This document shows positions 60,699-64,000 of a stretch of DNA of 64,000 nucleotides, in pieces. The stretch is from contig NZ_CP007806.1 in assembly GCF_000219535.2 (NCBI RefSeq), forward strand, positions 3,196,501-3,260,500. Reading direction: 5' to 3'. The translations under genes were made by a program, and so were the position numbers. This DNA comes from Brevibacillus laterosporus LMG 15441. Lineage in GTDB: Bacteria > Bacillota > Bacilli > Brevibacillales > Brevibacillaceae. The notes under the pieces are model-generated. The model did not search any database. It saw only the letters and a program-made list of their open reading frames with translations, and was not told the origin of the DNA. Position 1 is the stretch's first letter; each line of letters begins with the position of its first letter.

Positions 60699-61865
60699 TT
60701 AACGAAGTAATTGAAGTACGCCTTGAGGCTGTTGGTTAGCTTGCGCAAGCATTGCTTGAGCTGCTTGAGTAAGAATGTTATTTTTTGTGAAGTCCATCAT
60801 TTCTTTCGCCATATCAACGTCGCGGATACGAGATTCAGCAGCTGTTAGGTTCTCAGCAGTTGCTCCCAAGTTGTTGATCGTGTGCTCTAGACGGTTTTGG
60901 TTCGCACCTAGTTTAGAGCGCTCTTCGGATACTTTGTTAAGAGCGTTGTTGATGGTTGTGATTGCTTTGTCTGCTGCTCTTTGAGTAGAGATGTTAACAC
61001 CTTTTGTGTCATCTTTGTCTGTAGCGGCAGCGATAGTTGTGGCAGCAACACCAGCAGTAAGTACATCTGCTTCTTTACCAGCAGTAACAGAAACTTCGAT
61101 ACCGATCTTTTTAAGAGCATCTGCTATATCTTGTTTTGTTGCAGTGATATCCCCTGTAGTACCTGCACCAGTTTTATCTCCTGCTTTTTGAGCCAATGTT
61201 ACAACAACATTACCATCTTTATCAATTTTTGCTGTTGTTTCTGTTACTGCATCATTTTTTTTGGCTGTTTCTGCTTTCAATTCTACTTTAAAGCTATCTG
61301 TAGAAGTGTTTCCAATTTTAATATCTGAAACAGTTGTTTCTTTCAATTGCATGCCTGTTACACCAAGCTCCGTGTTGCTCATGTCGTTGATGCTCAATTT
61401 GATGCTTTGTCCTTGGTTAGCACCGATATGGAATGTTTTATCTTCAAAAGATCCATCCAATACTTTTTGGTTGTTGAACTCTGTGTCTGTAGAAATACGT
61501 TTGATTTCTTTAGACAGCTCATCAACCTCTGCTTGTAGCTTTTGACGGTCTACGCCTTCATTAGTGTCAGAAGATGCTTGAACAGCTAGTTCGCGCATAC
61601 GTTGTAGGATGCTGTGTGTTTCAGTTAATGCACCTTCAGCAGTTTGGATCAAAGAGATACCGTCTTGCGCATTTTTAGAAGCCATTTCTAGACCGCGGAT
61701 TTGACCACGCATTTTTTCAGAAATTGCTAGACCTGCTGCATCATCACCTGCGCGGTTGATACGAAGACCAGAGGACAATTTCTCTAGGTTTTTACCAGAT
61801 GCGCCAGTGTTTACGCCTAGTTGACGGTGTGTGTTTAGTGCTGATACGTTGTGATTGATTCTCAT
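60699..61865 (-). CDS. hag: Flagellin, copy 1
   Basis: The 388-residue protein is the filament subunit, exported by the flagellar type III route without a signal peptide. The conserved N-terminal D0/D1 domain is [20 protein letters not shown] through [20 protein letters not shown]. The C-terminal D1/D0 is [20 protein letters not shown] to [20 protein letters not shown]. The central surface domain (about residues 170-290) differs from copy 2 while both ends are nearly identical. SD GGAGGTAAC is 7 nt before the ATG. A CsrA-type hairpin lies in the leader. Confidence 0.95.
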   Translation of the reverse strand: MRINHNVSALNTHRQLGVNTGASGKNLEKLSSGLRINRAGDDAAGLAISEKMRGQIRGLEMASKNAQDGISLIQTAEGALTETHSILQRMRELAVQASSDTNEGVDRQKLQAEVDELSKEIKRISTDTEFNNQKVLDGSFEDKTFHIGANQGQSIKLSINDMSNTELGVTGMQLKETTVSDIKIGNTSTDSFKVELKAETAKKNDAVTETTAKIDKDGNVVVTLAQKAGDKTGAGTTGDITATKQDIADALKKIGIEVSVTAGKEADVLTAGVAATTIAAATDKDDTKGVNISTQRAADKAITTINNALNKVSEERSKLGANQNRLEHTINNLGATAENLTAAESRIRDVDMAKEMMDFTKNNILTQAAQAMLAQANQQPQGVLQLLR

Positions 61866-61892
61866 GATTTGTTACCTCCATGTTTTTCATTT

Positions 61893-61959
61893 CTTGAACC
61901 ATCCAATTGTTCAAGATGATATTGTGTTGCTTTATTTTGAAATAGAATTGTTTCAAAAT
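61893..61959 (-). promoter_or_regulatory. Flagellin 1 leader hairpins with CsrA-type GGA loop
   Basis: On the minus strand CTTGAAC-AATTGGATG-GTTCAAG is a 7-bp hairpin with GGA in its loop. A second GGA lies in the SD (ATGGAGG). An ATTTTGAAA/TTTCAAAAT hairpin is upstream. This resembles the two-site CsrA control of B. subtilis hag. Confidence 0.65.
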
Positions 61960-61977
61960 GGCAACTGTTTAGTCCTC

Positions 61978-62005
61978 TAATCGGCTAATAGTAGCGCTAC
62001 CCTTA
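61978..62005 (-). promoter_or_regulatory. Sigma-D-type promoter of flagellin 1
   Basis: On the minus strand TAAG is followed after 16 bp by GCCGATTA, close to the sigma-D pattern TAAA-N15-GCCGATAT. The rest of 62006-62420 holds upstream sequence repeated in front of flagellin 2. Confidence 0.65.
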
Positions 62006-62420
62006 GCATGCATGGTTCAGATAAAAACCAAGATTTAGGTGACTATTATTAGTATCGGATATTCATCATAAAATTTTACAGTTCATTAAAAGTTTTTTTA
62101 TTCAAATTTTTCCAACGTAAAGTTGAGAAGTTTTATTTTATAGGTTAGCTTTTATGATGAAATTTCAGCAATTCATTCGTTTACCATCAACTAATACTTG
62201 ATTCAAAAACGTAACAAAAAATAGAAATATCAATTACAGGACTTTTTAATCACTACAATATATTGCATCCAAAGAATTGGGGAATGCTCTGATATCTCCC
62301 GGAGAAAAGGTACATCGAACTAGTTCAGTTCGTATTATCTCTTCTCCAAAGAATACCTTTAGATAATTTAATATCTTATTTTCCTCTTTTATTAAGAACT
62401 ACCCTTTTGAGCAAAAAGAA

Positions 62421-62444
62421 AGACCTAACTGAATTGTTAGGTCT
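62421..62444 (-). terminator. Terminator of flagellin gene 2
   Basis: AGACCTAAC and GTTAGGTCT form a 9-bp stem with a 6-nt loop, followed by TTCTTTTTGC on the minus strand. It is a copy of the terminator at 60651-60674 with a different loop. Confidence 0.85.
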
Positions 62445-62468
62445 CCTCTTATCATTATCATCGTTAAA

Positions 62469-63632
62469 TTAACGAAGTAATTGAAGTACGCCTTGAGGCT
62501 GTTGGTTAGCTTGTGCAAGCATTGCTTGAGCAGCTTGAGTAAGAATGTTATTTTTTGTGAAGTCCATCATTTCTTTCGCCATATCAACGTCACGGATACG
62601 AGATTCAGCAGCTGTCAAGTTCTCAGCAGTTGCTCCCAAGTTGTTGATTGTGTGCTCTAGACGGTTTTGGTTCGCACCTAGTTTAGAGCGCTCTTCGGAT
62701 ACTTTGTTAAGAGCGTTGTTGATCGTTGTGATTGCTTTGTCTGCTGCTTTTTGAGTGGAGATGTTAACACCTTTTTGGTCATCTTTGTCTGTAGCGGCAG
62801 CGATAGTTGTAGTACTACCAGCAGTAAGTACGTCTCCAGCTTTCGCAGTGGCAACAGAAGCTTCGATACCAATCTTCTTAAGAGCATCTACTACTTCTTG
62901 TTTTGTTGCAGTGATAGCACCTGGACCAGCAGCTGTAGGTAAAGATCCAGCTTGCTTCAATGTTACAACGACATTACCATCTTTATCAATTGTTGCTGTT
63001 GTTTCTTTTACTTCATCATTTCCTTTTACTGTTGCTGCTTTCAATTCTACTTTAAAAGTATCTTCAGAAGTGTTTCCAACTTGAATATCTGTTGCAACAG
63101 CTGTTTCTTTCGATTCAAAGCCTGTTACACCAAGCTCTGAGTTGCTCATGTTGTTAATGCTCAATTTGATGCTTTGTCCTTGGTTAGCACCGATATGGAA
63201 TGTTTTATCTTCGAAAGATCCATCCAATACTTTTTGGTTGTTGAACTCTGTGTCTGTAGAAATACGTTTGATTTCTTTAGACAACTCATCAACCTCTGCT
63301 TGTAGCTTTTGACGGTCTACGCCTTCGTTTGTGTCAGAAGATGCTTGAACTGCTAGTTCGCGCATACGTTGTAGGATGCTGTGTGTTTCAGTTAAGGCAC
63401 CCTCTGCTGTTTGGATCAAGGAAATACCATCTTGCGCATTTTTAGAAGCCATTTCTAGACCGCGGATTTGACCACGCATTTTTTCGGAGATCGCTAGACC
63501 TGCTGCGTCATCACCTGCACGATTGATGCGAAGACCAGAGGACAATTTCTCTAGGTTTTTACCAGATGCGCCAGTGTTTACACCTAATTGACGGTGTGTG
63601 TTTAGTGCTGATACGTTGTGATTGATTCTCAT
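62469..63632 (-). CDS. Flagellin, copy 2
   Basis: The 387-residue protein has the same D0/D1 ends as copy 1, identical from [20 protein letters not shown] to [11 protein letters not shown] and again over the last 100 residues. The middle differs, e.g. [20 protein letters not shown] here against [20 protein letters not shown]. It has its own leader, promoter and terminator. Both copies may be built into the filament. Which copy dominates cannot be told from the sequence. Identical ends suggest recent duplication with gene conversion. Confidence 0.95.
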   Translation of the reverse strand: MRINHNVSALNTHRQLGVNTGASGKNLEKLSSGLRINRAGDDAAGLAISEKMRGQIRGLEMASKNAQDGISLIQTAEGALTETHSILQRMRELAVQASSDTNEGVDRQKLQAEVDELSKEIKRISTDTEFNNQKVLDGSFEDKTFHIGANQGQSIKLSINNMSNSELGVTGFESKETAVATDIQVGNTSEDTFKVELKAATVKGNDEVKETTATIDKDGNVVVTLKQAGSLPTAAGPGAITATKQEVVDALKKIGIEASVATAKAGDVLTAGSTTTIAAATDKDDQKGVNISTQKAADKAITTINNALNKVSEERSKLGANQNRLEHTINNLGATAENLTAAESRIRDVDMAKEMMDFTKNNILTQAAQAMLAQANQQPQGVLQLLR

Positions 63633-63659
63633 GATTTGTTACCTCCATGTTTTTCATTT

Positions 63660-63726
63660 CTTGAACCATCCATTTGTTCAAGATAATATTGTGTTGCTTT
63701 ATTTTGAAATAAAATTGTTTCAAAAT
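63660..63726 (-). promoter_or_regulatory. Flagellin 2 leader hairpins with CsrA-type GGA loop
   Basis: CTTGAAC-AAATGGATG-GTTCAAG forms the same hairpin as in copy 1. The loop has one changed base outside GGA, and the upstream ATTTTGAAA/TTTCAAAAT hairpin is also kept. Confidence 0.65.
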
Positions 63727-63744
63727 GGCAACTGTTTAGTCCCC

Positions 63745-63772
63745 TAATCGGCTAATAGTAGCGCTACCCTTA
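63745..63772 (-). promoter_or_regulatory. Sigma-D-type promoter of flagellin 2
   Basis: TAAG-N16-GCCGATTA on the minus strand, identical to the promoter of copy 1. Confidence 0.65.
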
Positions 63773-64000
63773 GCATGCATGGCTCAGATAAAAACCAAGA
63801 TTTAGGTGACTATTATTAGTATCGGATATTAATCATAAAATTTTACAGTTCACCAAAAGTTTTTTTATTCAAATTTTTCCGACGTTCCGTTAAGAGGTTT
63901 CATTTTAGTAGAAAGTAGGTTAGTTGTGATGATGAAATCTCAACAATTCATTCGGGTTTAACATCAACTTATACTTGATTCAAATACGTAACAAAAAATA

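Larger units (their letters stand above)
60651..64000. repeat. Tandem duplication of the flagellin unit
   Basis: Unit 1 (60651 to about 62219) and unit 2 (62421 to the window end) are about 1.57 kb each, in the same orientation. They share terminator, coding ends, leader, promoter and about 200 bp upstream of the promoter. Divergence is concentrated in the central coding part. About 200 bp of unrelated sequence separates the units. Confidence 0.88.

Overview
This 64 kb window is chromosomal DNA from a low-GC, endospore-type Firmicute. The gene set points to Brevibacillus or a close Paenibacillaceae relative: a thi operon under a TPP riboswitch, a Bacillus-type LplJ, parE-parC, alkylpyrone-type type III PKS with its methyltransferase, a Gram-positive type VII secretion locus, MhqR-like quinone control, and tandem flagellins with CsrA-type leaders. 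The genus is inferred from protein resemblance, not from a search. I see no rRNA, tRNA, CRISPR array or prophage.

Layout. 1-7.5 kb (mostly minus strand): the 5' part of a phenylalanine hydroxylase gene, an unrecognised gene, then a thiamin operon transcribed leftward from a TPP riboswitch (tenI-thiS-thiG-thiE-tenA). The operon ends in a fused remnant of a thiamin-precursor ABC transporter (5' part of thiX joined to 3' part of thiY). No thiO lies between tenI and thiS. 7.7-12.5 kb (plus): an acetyltransferase, a UbiD-family decarboxylase, an intact IS3-family element inserted in the stem of what looks like the ubiD terminator, and nadE. 12.7-14.6 kb: lplJ and a LysR regulator.

14.8-25.5 kb (minus) is the most unusual block. 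It is a type VII (WXG100/EssC) secretion locus with a second WXG-like protein, a vWA protein, a PP2C-like phosphatase, an unrecognised EspG-like protein, a YukD-like ubiquitin-fold protein, an EssC ATPase without FHA domains, EsxA, and a membrane-anchored protein kinase with C-terminal WG-type repeats. No EsaA, EssA or canonical EssB/YukC is present. A tandem AAA+ protein of the CbxX/SpoVK/EccA type lies 8.5 kb further on.

25.8-36.4 kb: a YuiF-like transporter; a second TPP-riboswitch operon (thiY, a thiamin-binding protein, thiX, thiZ) which is intact and could replace the broken transporter; bpsA-bpsB-like genes; a branched-chain amino acid carrier; the AAA+ protein. 36.7-44.5 kb: small unknown genes, parC-parE, a YebC-family gene, a stress-type protein and a DUF1292 protein. 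44.6-50.4 kb: a tightly overlapping five-gene unit of ECF sigma factor, membrane-anchored anti-sigma candidate, large membrane protein and ABC exporter. 50.6-51.9 kb: dfrA-thyA. 52.3-57.9 kb: a complete NikABCDE-type importer behind a cobalamin riboswitch, which suggests cobalt (or B12-linked nickel) uptake. 58.2-60.1 kb: nitroreductase, DoxX and MarR genes with two matching 18-bp operators. 60.7-64 kb: two tandem flagellin genes whose ends and upstream regions are nearly identical but whose central regions have diverged.
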